Positions 27,858 through 35,028 of a stretch of 64,000 nt of DNA are shown here, piece by piece (the stretch's first letter is position 1; each line of letters opens with the position of its first letter). Below the pieces are notes generated by a model. It did no database searches. It was not told the origin of the DNA and saw nothing but the letters and a program-made list of their open reading frames with translations. The position numbers and the translations under genes are program-made. Source of the stretch: Myxococcales bacterium (GTDB lineage Bacteria > Myxococcota_A > Polyangia > Polyangiales > JADJMO01); assembly GCA_016709545.1 (NCBI GenBank), contig JADJMO010000016.1:1-64000 (forward strand). The letters are read 5' to 3'.

Positions 27858-28040
27858 TTAACTGGCGCGCAGCACAGTCTTGTCGAAGAGCGTCGCGGCG
27901 TCGGCGCAGATCGCGCCCTTGCGCATCGCGAGCAGATCTTCGGGTCCGATCTCGTTCGGGCGCTGGCCGACCTTCTTGCCCGTGGACGTGAAGAGGTAGA
28001 CCGCGTGGTCGCGGTCGCCGACGCAGCTGGCAACGATCAC
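27858..28040 (-). pseudogene. C-terminal gene remnant fused to MITE end
   Basis: 60 residues from a GTG (28040) that lies in the terminal repeat of the MITE-like element: 'GDRDHAVYLFTSTGKKVGQR', 'NEIGPEDLLAMRKGAICADA', ending 'LFDKTVLRAS'. The coding look stops at the repeat. On its other side (about 28160-28330, minus strand) short stretches such as 'ERYDVEGKTFAE' suggest the missing N-terminal half. So the repeat split a gene of unknown function. Confidence 0.45.
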
Positions 28041-28151
28041 CCGAAAGCGCCGCGCTCGATCCGACGAGACCGAGGCCGAAACGTATCCAACGAGCCTCCG
28101 ATCGAGTGGCGGCCGCGAGATCTGAACGCGGCGCGTTCGCGTGATCGCTCC
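28028..28151. repeat. MITE-like repeat with IS21-type ends (copy 3)
   Basis: 124 bp. Left end TGGCAACGATCACCCGAAAG and right end (reverse) GGAGCGATCACGCGAACG match the IS21 terminal repeats; the inside has no gene. Best preserved of the three copies and useful as the reference. Confidence 0.7.
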
Positions 28152-28358
28152 GCGAACGTCTTGCCCTCGACGTCGTACCGCTCGGCCGGCGAGGAGGAAC
28201 TTCGCCAGCGGCCGCCTGCCCGCAACATAGCCGCGGCCCCGATGTAGGGCGAGCGTCGACACGGCAGGAACTGCCGGCCGCGTCTGCCCGTACGACACCA
28301 CCCCACCGACGAGATCTCCGACGAACGTGCGGTACGCGCGTTGCTGCCTTCCCCGTCC

Positions 28359-29000
28359 ATGAACGAGCTCCTCGATCTCACCGTTCTCCGCTCCCTCGGC
28401 GCCGTGACGTTCGCCCTCTCGTTGTTCGGGTGCGCGGCCGAGGCGCCACTCGCCGCGACCGAGCAGCCGCTGGTCTTCGACAACGGCAACGCCTGCGGCA
28501 CGAAGTGTCGCGGCGCCTGCGGCTCGGAGTGTCCCGGCACGTGCATCGCCCTTCCTCCGAAGACCCTCTGCGTCGGCAAGGGCAAGTCGGTCAGCTGCAC
28601 GGGCAAGTCCTGCCCGACCGCGCAGGGCTGCCAGGAGCACGACGCCTGCTACGACCAGTGCGCGGCCGCGTTCGGCTGCGACGTCCTCGACGCCAACGTC
28701 TTTGCCTGTCAGCGCAGCTGCGACCAGGCCTGCGTCTCCAAGTACGGCCTCGCCCAGTGCAACGCCTGGCGCATGGGCAACGGCGACGAGATGATGGACT
28801 TCTGGGACTGCGCGGCGCCGGCCGCGGACCCGAGCTGCGGTGACAAGGCCGACCTCGTCTGCAAGGGGAGCTACGAGTGTCCGCCGGGCTCCAGCTGTCG
28901 CGACTGCGACGGCGACGGCGTCAAGCACTGCCTCGCCGGCTCGGTCTGCCCGACGGTGAAGCCGACGCCGGTGGCCGCGGTGACCGCCACCGCACTCTGA
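28359..29000 (+). CDS. Lipoprotein with phospholipase A2-like active-site motif
   Basis: 213 residues from ATG 28359. Leader and lipobox 'LGAVTFALSLFGCAA', then a Cys-rich body. The segment 'QGCQEHDACYDQCAAAFGC' (about residues 87-105) contains C-x-x-H-D-x-C-Y-D, the catalytic signature of secreted phospholipases A2, though the first Cys of the usual CC pair is Gly. Further Cys pairs follow ('ACQRSCDQACVSKYG', 'CPPGSSCRDCDGDGV'). Known PLA2s cleave the sn-2 ester of phospholipids with calcium. An enzyme acting on membranes outside the cell is plausible for a predatory myxobacterium; activity is not proven. Confidence 0.7.
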   Translation: MNELLDLTVLRSLGAVTFALSLFGCAAEAPLAATEQPLVFDNGNACGTKCRGACGSECPGTCIALPPKTLCVGKGKSVSCTGKSCPTAQGCQEHDACYDQCAAAFGCDVLDANVFACQRSCDQACVSKYGLAQCNAWRMGNGDEMMDFWDCAAPAADPSCGDKADLVCKGSYECPPGSSCRDCDGDGVKHCLAGSVCPTVKPTPVAAVTATAL

Positions 29001-29105
29001 GGACACCCGGCGCGCCCGTGCGCGTCCCGCTCGGACCCATCACGCGGGCTCGCGTCCGAGCGACGCGCCGGGGTGGAAGCACGGCCGCGCGTTCAACGGG
29101 AGTTC

Positions 29106-30179
29106 TCAGAGGCTGCCGACGACGGCGGGGGCTGCCTCGCGCACCAGCGTCGCGACGAGGTCGGCTGCGCCCATCTGGCGGGCCAGCGGCGCCCCTTGCC
29201 CCGCCCAGTGCGCGCCGTAGGTGTGGTCGGCCCGCGCCATGGCCGCGGCGTGCAGCGCCTTGCCGAGGTCGTAGGCGATCGGGTAGTCGGGGATCGCTTC
29301 GTCCGGGATCGCCTCGCCGAGCGCGGTGAACCGGTTCGGCAGGCCGCGGGCGAGGCGACCGGAGATCACGCGGGTCGTGACCGTGTGCGTCGCGCCCCTC
29401 ATCGCCGCGCGGTATCCGTCGTCGGCCGACGACTCCGGACAGAGGACGAACGCCGTCCCGAGCTGCGCCGCGCACGCCCCGAGCGCGAGAGCGGCCCGGA
29501 TCCCCGCGCCGTCCATGATCCCGCCTGCCGCGAGGACGGGGACCGACAGCGCGCGCACGAGGAGCCGGACGAGCGCCAAGGTCCCGAGCCGATCGTCGCG
29601 CGTGGCGGGGTGGAACGATCCGCGATGACCGCCCGCCTCCCAGCCCTGCGCGACGACAGCGTGCACGCCCGCCGCCTCGAGCGTCGTCGCCTCGTCGAGG
29701 TTGGTCGCCGATCCGAGCAGCACGATCCCCGCGTCGCGTAGCGCCCGCACGGCCGCCGCAGGAGGAACCCCGAAGTGGAAGCTCACGACCTCCGGTCGCG
29801 CGGAGACGAGCGCGGCGAGCATGTCTTCGTCGACGACGAAGCTGCGGTAGATCTCGCGCAACGCAGTCGGCACGACGCCACCGAGCCGCTCCAGTTCCGG
29901 GCGGAACCGCGCGATCCATGCGGCGTCGCGGGTCGGGTCCACGCGAGCGGGGGCGTGACAGAACACGTTGACGTTCAGCGGCCGTGACGAGCGCGCGCGC
30001 GTGTCGGCGATCGTGCGGCGCGCGGCGTCCGCGTCCACCGCGCCGACGGCCAGGGAGCCGAGCGCGCCGGCGTTCGACACGGCCGCCGCCATCGCCGGGG
30101 TGGAGACGCCGGCCATCGGCGCCTGGACGAGCGGATGGGGGATGCCGAGGCGGTCGAGCATCCACGGAGGGTAGGGCAT
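29106..30179 (-). CDS. Nitronate monooxygenase (2-nitropropane dioxygenase family)
   Basis: 357 residues from ATG 30179. FMN enzyme oxidising alkyl nitronates such as propionate-3-nitronate to aldehydes and nitrite. TIM-barrel signature: 'HPLVQAPMAGVSTPAMAAAV' at the N-terminus, 'VVSFHFGVPP', the active-site region 'AQGWEAGGHRG' with the catalytic His, FMN phosphate-binding 'PVLAAGGIMDG' and 'AAQLGTAFVLCPES'. Length fits the family. It is convergent with the PLA2-like gene. A detoxification role is the usual interpretation. Confidence 0.9.
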   Translation of the reverse strand: MPYPPWMLDRLGIPHPLVQAPMAGVSTPAMAAAVSNAGALGSLAVGAVDADAARRTIADTRARSSRPLNVNVFCHAPARVDPTRDAAWIARFRPELERLGGVVPTALREIYRSFVVDEDMLAALVSARPEVVSFHFGVPPAAAVRALRDAGIVLLGSATNLDEATTLEAAGVHAVVAQGWEAGGHRGSFHPATRDDRLGTLALVRLLVRALSVPVLAAGGIMDGAGIRAALALGACAAQLGTAFVLCPESSADDGYRAAMRGATHTVTTRVISGRLARGLPNRFTALGEAIPDEAIPDYPIAYDLGKALHAAAMARADHTYGAHWAGQGAPLARQMGAADLVATLVREAAPAVVGSL

Positions 30180-30485
30180 CCGCGAGCCCTGCAGTCGGCG
30201 ACCAGCCTGGACCGGATGCGCCCCCAGGTGCATCGTAGTCGTGTGGCTCGCCAGGCACGGACGCAGTTCACTGCCATGGTCGCACTGACCCTGTCGTCGA
30301 GCTGTTCGGCGGCTGCGCCAACCACGTCGCGCTCGGCAGCTGCTTCCTCCCCCACCGCCGTCGCTCGGCGACTTCAGCCTGCCAGAGGTGTGATGCTGAT
30401 TCCGCTCGACGAAAGTCCGATTGACGTGCTGCCGCCAAAGCAGATCTGATCCAGGTCTCGTGCACGAGGATGTTCCTGCCGTGGG
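30180..30485. other. Intergenic, possibly a short lipoprotein frame
   Basis: Upstream region of the nitronate monooxygenase. A 57-codon frame at 30276-30449 (+) starts 'MVALTLSSSCSAAAPTT' and ends 'IPLDESPIDVLPPKQI', which could be a tiny lipoprotein, but support is weak. Confidence 0.3.
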
Positions 30486-31076
30486 TCAGGGACGCGGCGT
30501 CTCGCCCCGCGCGAGCATGGCGACGAACTCCGCGATGCGCTTCTGGCGGGTCTCGGGCTTCTTCGCCGCCTGCACCCGCCAGAGCACCGCAAATCGGTGG
30601 CTGGCCTTGAGCGTCAGGAAGAAGGCCGCCGCCTTCGCGTTCTTCCCGAGCGCCGCCTGGAGGTCCTCGGGCACCGTCGCGCGGCTAGGCGGGTCGTAGG
30701 CCGCGTCCCAGCGCCCGTCTTTCTTGGCGCGCTCGACCTCGGCGAGCCCGGCCGGCTGCATCGCGCCCGCCTCGATCAGCGACAGCACCTTCTCTCGGTT
30801 GATCTTCGACCACACGCTCTTCGCGCGCCGCGGCGTGAACTTCTGGAGCCACGAAGCCTCGTCGGCGCGCTGCTTCTGGCCGTCGATCCAGCCCCAGGCG
30901 AGCGCCACGTCTACGGCCTCGGCGTAGGTGATCGACACAGTACCCGAGGCCTTCTTGGCGAGCTGAAGCCAGAGGCCGCGCGAGGTGGCATGGTGGTCGA
31001 CGAGCCAGTCCGAGAAGGCGCGCGGCGTAGCGAAGGAGAGGGTCGGCAGCTCGGCGGCGAGGGGATCTTTCTTCAT
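30486..31076 (-). CDS. YdeI/OmpD-associated family protein
   Basis: 196 residues from ATG 31076. Recognised by 'FATPRAFSDWLVDHHATSRG', 'LWLQLAKKASG', 'YAEAVDVALAWGWIDGQKQR', 'KFTPRRAKSVWSKINREKV' and the C-terminal 'RFAVLWRVQAAKKPETRQKR', the conserved order of the YdeI/OmdA family. Family members are linked to antimicrobial-peptide resistance and outer-membrane function in enterobacteria; the biochemical activity is unknown. It stands alone; a repeat of the dif-like family lies just upstream. Confidence 0.88.
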   Translation of the reverse strand: MKKDPLAAELPTLSFATPRAFSDWLVDHHATSRGLWLQLAKKASGTVSITYAEAVDVALAWGWIDGQKQRADEASWLQKFTPRRAKSVWSKINREKVLSLIEAGAMQPAGLAEVERAKKDGRWDAAYDPPSRATVPEDLQAALGKNAKAAAFFLTLKASHRFAVLWRVQAAKKPETRQKRIAEFVAMLARGETPRP

Positions 31077-31087
31077 CGAGGCCTTCG

Positions 31088-31151
31088 CAGAGATGGTTCC
31101 GTGGCTCGAGCCGACCGTCGAGCGGGATCGCAAAATCTTGGTTGTGTAGGG
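31088..31151 (+). repeat. Dispersed repeat, copy C (diverged)
   Basis: About 80% identical by eye to the first 66 bp of copies A and B, including GAGCGGGATCGCA-AAT and GGTT-TGTA of the dif-like core, but the core is degraded (CAAAATCTTGGTTGTGTA). Located 12-75 bp upstream of the YdeI-family start. Confidence 0.6.
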
Positions 31152-31409
31152 CTCGGCCCCTTGGCAATCGAGCGCTACGGCAACACGACGGCAAGGACTG
31201 AGGAGGACCGCGTTCGGCGCCGACGTCATCTCGGGCGTTGCGCTCGTCCGGTCGAGCATCGGGGCGTGAACGGATCGGGCAGGTCGGGCCCACCGTCAAC
31301 GGAGGGGCGCCGACACACGGTGTGCGAGCGGTTCCAGGCACGCCCCGGAGACGAGCATTCTGCCTGGTGTCATCCTCCGTGGGCCATCGCGATCTGATAG
31401 TGTCCGCCC

Positions 31410-31796
31410 GTGGGGACGCTCGAAGACGTCGCACAACGGCTGGCGGCGCGCTCGATCCCGCACGAGCTCGAGGGCGCCACGCTCGTCGTGCGTCCTCGCG
31501 ACGAGCACGGCTTCACCGCGCGGTTGGAGTGTCGTGACGGCCACGGCGCGGTCTCGTTCGAGGGCTGGCACGAGCACTTCGACGACGCGCGGGACGCCGC
31601 CTCGTGCTTCGTGTTCGGACTCACGGCGCGGTGCCGGCTCCGGGTGACTCGTCGCTGGGGCAGGGCCTGCGCCTGGGCCCTCGAGTCGATGGAGGACGGC
31701 GTCTGGCAGGAGGACTCGGAGACGGGGCTCCTCCTCGTGCCCTTCTGGGCGAAGAAGTCGTTCGAGTACCTCCAGAACGACTGGATGGCGGAGTGA
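31410..31796 (+). CDS. Hypothetical protein
   Basis: 128 residues, GTG start at 31410. 'LEDVAQRLAARSIPHELEGA', 'DGHGAVSFEGWHEHFDDARD', 'FWAKKSFEYLQNDWMAE'. Soluble alpha/beta, no signal peptide, no motif recognised. The preceding ~250 bp from the repeat copy C hold no other gene. Confidence 0.6.
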   Translation: MGTLEDVAQRLAARSIPHELEGATLVVRPRDEHGFTARLECRDGHGAVSFEGWHEHFDDARDAASCFVFGLTARCRLRVTRRWGRACAWALESMEDGVWQEDSETGLLLVPFWAKKSFEYLQNDWMAE

Positions 31797-32106
31797 GCCC
31801 GACTCGTGTCACGTCCGACAGGCTGCGAGGCTGTGTGCATGCGGCGTCCCGGGGAGATTCGGTTCGAACGTGACGGGCGAACAGCGTTGTTTATGGCATT
31901 TGAGTGGGCCTAATTGTGGCGGCAACATCTAAGTCTGTTGTTGTCGAGGCACTCGAGCGCGAGTCGTACCCTGTCGACGCGGTGGCGGTGCGGCGTCGAG
32001 CGGGACGTACCTCGGCTGACCGTGGCGCGTTGGCGACGATCATTGGCGTACCCGCGAGAGACCGCCACGCGCGTCGGAGGCATGTTCGGGGCGAAAGGAA
32101 ACCCCC
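31797..32106. other. No gene seen
   Basis: Upstream region of the metallo-beta-lactamase-fold gene. Less G+C-rich around 31880-31940. A Shine-Dalgarno-like GAAAGGAA precedes ATG 32107. Confidence 0.4.
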
Positions 32107-33042
32107 ATGCGCATCTCTCTCGCCCTCGCTCTGCCCGTCGTCTTCCTCGGCTGCGCGCAGCCGGCCACGCCCAAAGCCGCGAGCGCGGGCGCCATCGGCG
32201 TCTACACGAGCGACCAGAGCGGCTTCGACACGCACACCTACTTCTACGACACCGGCAAGGAGGTCGTGGTGTTCGACGCCCAGTTCACCCCGGCGCTCGC
32301 CGAGAAGGCCATCTCCGCGATCCGCGCGCGGACGGCCTCGCCCATCCACTGGGTGGTCGTCACGCACCCGAACCCCGACAAGTTCAACGGGGCGTCGGCG
32401 TTCCAGGCCATCGGTGCGAAGGTCGTGGCGAGCAAGGCCACCGCGGCTGCCATCCCCGGCGTGCACGCGTACAAGAAGGCCTTCTTCGTGGACGTGGCCA
32501 AGATGTTCACGAGCGCGAGCTACCCCGCCGAGGCCAGGGTCGACGTGACCTTCGAGGGGACGTTCAGCCTCGCGGGCGGCGCGGTCGTGCTGCGAGAGCT
32601 CTCGCACAGCGGCGTCTCCTCCACGCAGACCATCGCCGTGGTCCCCGACGCGAAGGCGCTGTTCGTCGGCGATCTCGTCCACCACCGCGCCCACGCCTGG
32701 CTCGAGGGGGCGATCGTGGGAGGGCAGCCGCGACCCGATCTGGACGCGTGGATCGGAGCGCTCGACGAGCTGCGCGGCTTCTCGGACCACATGGTGCACG
32801 GTGGTCGCGGGGCGACCGGCAAGGTGGAGGACGTGGTCCCCGCCCAGCAGGACTATCTCCGCGGGGCCAGGGCCATCGTGAAGGCGCACGTCGCCGCGCT
32901 CCCGGACAAGACGGTCCTGCGTGGCGCCGGTGCAGGGGCCGAGTGGAAGGCCATCGCCGCCAAGGTCGGCGCCGCGTATCCCGGCCACGAGCTCGGGTAC
33001 CTGGTCGAATACGGGGTCTACGGGCTCGCCCTCTCGCTCTGA
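32107..33042 (+). CDS. Metallo-beta-lactamase-fold lipoprotein with altered metal site
   Basis: 311 residues. Leader 'ISLALALPVVFLGC' with lipobox. The fold is recognisable: 'TYFYDTGKEVVVFDAQFTP', 'HWVVVTHPNPDKFNGASAFQ', 'VVLRELSHSGVSSTQTIAV', 'KALFVGDLVHHRAHAW', 'GFSDHMVHGGRGA'. However the HxHxDH motif reads H-P-N-P-D-K, so two of the expected histidines are replaced. Metal binding may be weak or absent. MBL-fold proteins hydrolyse esters, lactams or thioesters; here the substrate is unknown. Its 3' end overlaps the convergent AraC gene by 25 bp. Confidence 0.82.
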   Translation: MRISLALALPVVFLGCAQPATPKAASAGAIGVYTSDQSGFDTHTYFYDTGKEVVVFDAQFTPALAEKAISAIRARTASPIHWVVVTHPNPDKFNGASAFQAIGAKVVASKATAAAIPGVHAYKKAFFVDVAKMFTSASYPAEARVDVTFEGTFSLAGGAVVLRELSHSGVSSTQTIAVVPDAKALFVGDLVHHRAHAWLEGAIVGGQPRPDLDAWIGALDELRGFSDHMVHGGRGATGKVEDVVPAQQDYLRGARAIVKAHVAALPDKTVLRGAGAGAEWKAIAAKVGAAYPGHELGYLVEYGVYGLALSL

Positions 33043-33803
33043 GGCCGCCGGGCCCGGTACGCGCGCGGCGTCTCACCGACGAACTCGACGAACGCCGCGG
33101 TGAAGGCGCTCGGACTCTCGAACCCCACCGCGAGCGCGACGTCGATGACCCGCGCGCGCCCGGCGAGGAGATCCATGGCACGGAGGAGGCGGGCCGCGCG
33201 CACGTAGGCGCGGAACGTGGTCGCGAGCTCGGCGGCGAAGCGGCGGGTGAGCGTGCGGCTGGAGCTCCCCGCCGCGCGCGCCACGGCGTCGATGCCGAGC
33301 GGTCGATCGAGGTGGGCGAGGACGTGGGCCGTCGCTCGGGACAGCTCCTCGCTGTGCGCCGCCGGCAGGTGGAAGTCGCGCGTGTCCTCGACGAGCTCCG
33401 CGGCGAGCCCGGCGAACGCGCGGAAGAAGGCAGCGGCCTGCGCGTCCTTCGCGGGGCGCAGATGGTCCCAGCGCATCGCGTGGAGGATCATCTCCCGCGC
33501 GAGCGGGGTCGCCGCGAACACCTGGACCGCGTCGGCGCGGGTCCGCAGCAGCGACGGCGCGAGGTACAGGGTGCGGAGCGACACGCGTCGGGTGGCCCAG
33601 GTGAGGTGCTCGAGACCCGAAGGGACGAGGGCGCAGCGCTGGGGCGGCAGCAGCCACGTCCCCTGAGCGGTCTCGAGGTGCAGCGCCCCGCGCAGGGCAT
33701 AGATCACCTGGTGGAAGCGGTGGTGGTGCGGGCTGCCGCGACCGCGACCGAGCTCCTCGGAGAGCGCGAAGGCGGGGAGGCGGACGCGGTCGATGGCGAG
33801 CAC
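33018..33803 (-). CDS. AraC-family transcription regulator
   Basis: About 261 residues from GTG 33803 (start uncertain). N-terminal cupin-like sensor domain ('SPHHHRFHQVIYALRGALHL', 'LLPPQRCALVPSGLEHL'), then a linker and a C-terminal double helix-turn-helix of the AraC/XylS type: 'LGIDAVARAAGSSSRTLTRR' and 'VIDVALAVGFESPSAFTAAF' followed by 'GETPRAYRARR'. Such regulators usually activate a nearby gene in response to a small ligand; the divergent gene at 33868 is the obvious candidate. Confidence 0.88.
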   Translation of the reverse strand: MLAIDRVRLPAFALSEELGRGRGSPHHHRFHQVIYALRGALHLETAQGTWLLPPQRCALVPSGLEHLTWATRRVSLRTLYLAPSLLRTRADAVQVFAATPLAREMILHAMRWDHLRPAKDAQAAAFFRAFAGLAAELVEDTRDFHLPAAHSEELSRATAHVLAHLDRPLGIDAVARAAGSSSRTLTRRFAAELATTFRAYVRAARLLRAMDLLAGRARVIDVALAVGFESPSAFTAAFVEFVGETPRAYRARRPQSERASP

Positions 33804-33867
33804 GAGGACCTGTCTACCACCCGCGCGCTCTTTCGCGGTCGCGGGCGTTCGGGTACCCGTAGGGTCG

Positions 33868-34356
33868 ATGGAGATCGAGGTCTTCGACGGGGTCGCGGCG
33901 ACCGCGATGGGGGACACGCTGCTCACGCTCTGGCAAGCGCCCGCACGGTCGGCGCGCATCCGCCGCGTCACCGAGCTCACGGCGGCCCTCATCGAGCGCA
34001 CGCCGGGGACCATCGTCGCCTGTCAGTTCCTCCTGCCGAGCGCGAGCCCGCCGCGACTCCGCGAGCGCGCCGACATCAGCGCCGGGCTCGACGTCGTCCT
34101 CCCACGGGCGCGCCGCCTCGTCACCACGCCGCTCGGCGACGCGGCGTGGCAGTCGGTCGTGCGCACGGTGATGCGCGCGGGCATCGCGATCATCGGCAAG
34201 GCGAAGCTCGTGAAGGTGGCGTCGGATCCAGCGAGCGCCTTCGATCTCCTCGGCCAGGTGGCGAGCGACGCCTCGCCCGATCGCGCGAGCCTCGAGCGCG
34301 CGCTCGACGCCCTTCACGGCGCGCTGGGCGTTCCCTCGGCGAGGTCGTCGCCCTGA
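33868..34356 (+). CDS. Hypothetical protein, conserved-looking
   Basis: 162 residues from ATG 33868. 'MEIEVFDGVAATAMGDTLLT', 'IERTPGTIVACQFLLPSASP', 'DVVLPRARRLVTTPLGDAAW', 'MRAGIAIIGKAKLVKVASDP'. The alternating beta-strand/helix pattern with a hydrophobic 'TIVACQFLL' strand recalls the STAS-like proteins that myxobacteria encode in number, but I cannot assign it. Divergent from the AraC regulator; its end overlaps the convergent desaturase gene by 43 bp. Confidence 0.6.
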   Translation: MEIEVFDGVAATAMGDTLLTLWQAPARSARIRRVTELTAALIERTPGTIVACQFLLPSASPPRLRERADISAGLDVVLPRARRLVTTPLGDAAWQSVVRTVMRAGIAIIGKAKLVKVASDPASAFDLLGQVASDASPDRASLERALDALHGALGVPSARSSP

Positions 34357-35024
34357 GCGACGCGCGGCGCCACCTCGGTCCCGAAGAGGCGATCGAGCCA
34401 CGGTGTGTTCAGGCCGTAGTTCCCGCGGCGCCCTGCGTGGTGGAGGGCGTGGTAGCGCGTCGAGTTGAGGAGATGACGAAGCGGGCTCGCCTCGAAGCGC
34501 GCGCCGAAGAGATCGAAGTCGAGGTGCGAGACGACGTTGAGCACGTGCGCGATCGAGAACACCAGGACCAGCGTCGGGACCGAGACCGCCTGGCTCACGT
34601 GCGACGCGATCGCGAGCGGGACGTAGTAGCCGCTCGAGAGCAACATCGTCTCCCCCGCGCTGAAGCACAGCGACGCGTGGAGCCCCTCCTCCGCGTGATG
34701 CGGCCGGTGGAGCGGGTAGAGAAGGCGCGTGTGCAGGAGCCGGTGCCCGGCGTAGAACCAGATCTCCCACGCGAGAAAGCCCGCGAGGAGCGTGGCCAGC
34801 GTGCCCGCGAGCGAGAACCGGGACAGCCGGATCACCCCGAGCTCGAGGGCGCCCGTCAACATCAGCGCCTCGGTGCCCACGAACTCGACCGCGTAGCGCG
34901 TCGACGCGAGGAGCGAGCTGCGACGCCGGCGCGGCGCGGAACCCCGTCGCAGGGCCGCGAAGGCAGCGAGCACCAGCGCGTGGCCGCCGAACAGGCAGCC
35001 GAACACGAGCGCGAAGGTCAGCAC
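34314..35024 (-). CDS. Sterol desaturase / fatty-acid hydroxylase family membrane enzyme
   Basis: About 236 residues from GTG 35024, five bases after the stop of the upstream gene. Four hydrophobic spans, and the di-iron histidine clusters of the family: 'FYAGHRLLHTRLLYPLHRPH' followed by 'HHAEEGLHASL', later 'NVVSHLDFDLFG' and 'NSTRYHALHHAGRRGNYG'. These supply the H-x3-H, H-x2-HH and HxxHH ligands. Members hydroxylate or desaturate lipid carbons in the membrane. No ATG is available, so GTG is chosen for spacing. Confidence 0.85.
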   Translation of the reverse strand: MLTFALVFGCLFGGHALVLAAFAALRRGSAPRRRRSSLLASTRYAVEFVGTEALMLTGALELGVIRLSRFSLAGTLATLLAGFLAWEIWFYAGHRLLHTRLLYPLHRPHHAEEGLHASLCFSAGETMLLSSGYYVPLAIASHVSQAVSVPTLVLVFSIAHVLNVVSHLDFDLFGARFEASPLRHLLNSTRYHALHHAGRRGNYGLNTPWLDRLFGTEVAPRVAQGDDLAEGTPSAP

Positions 35025-35028
35025 CGCG

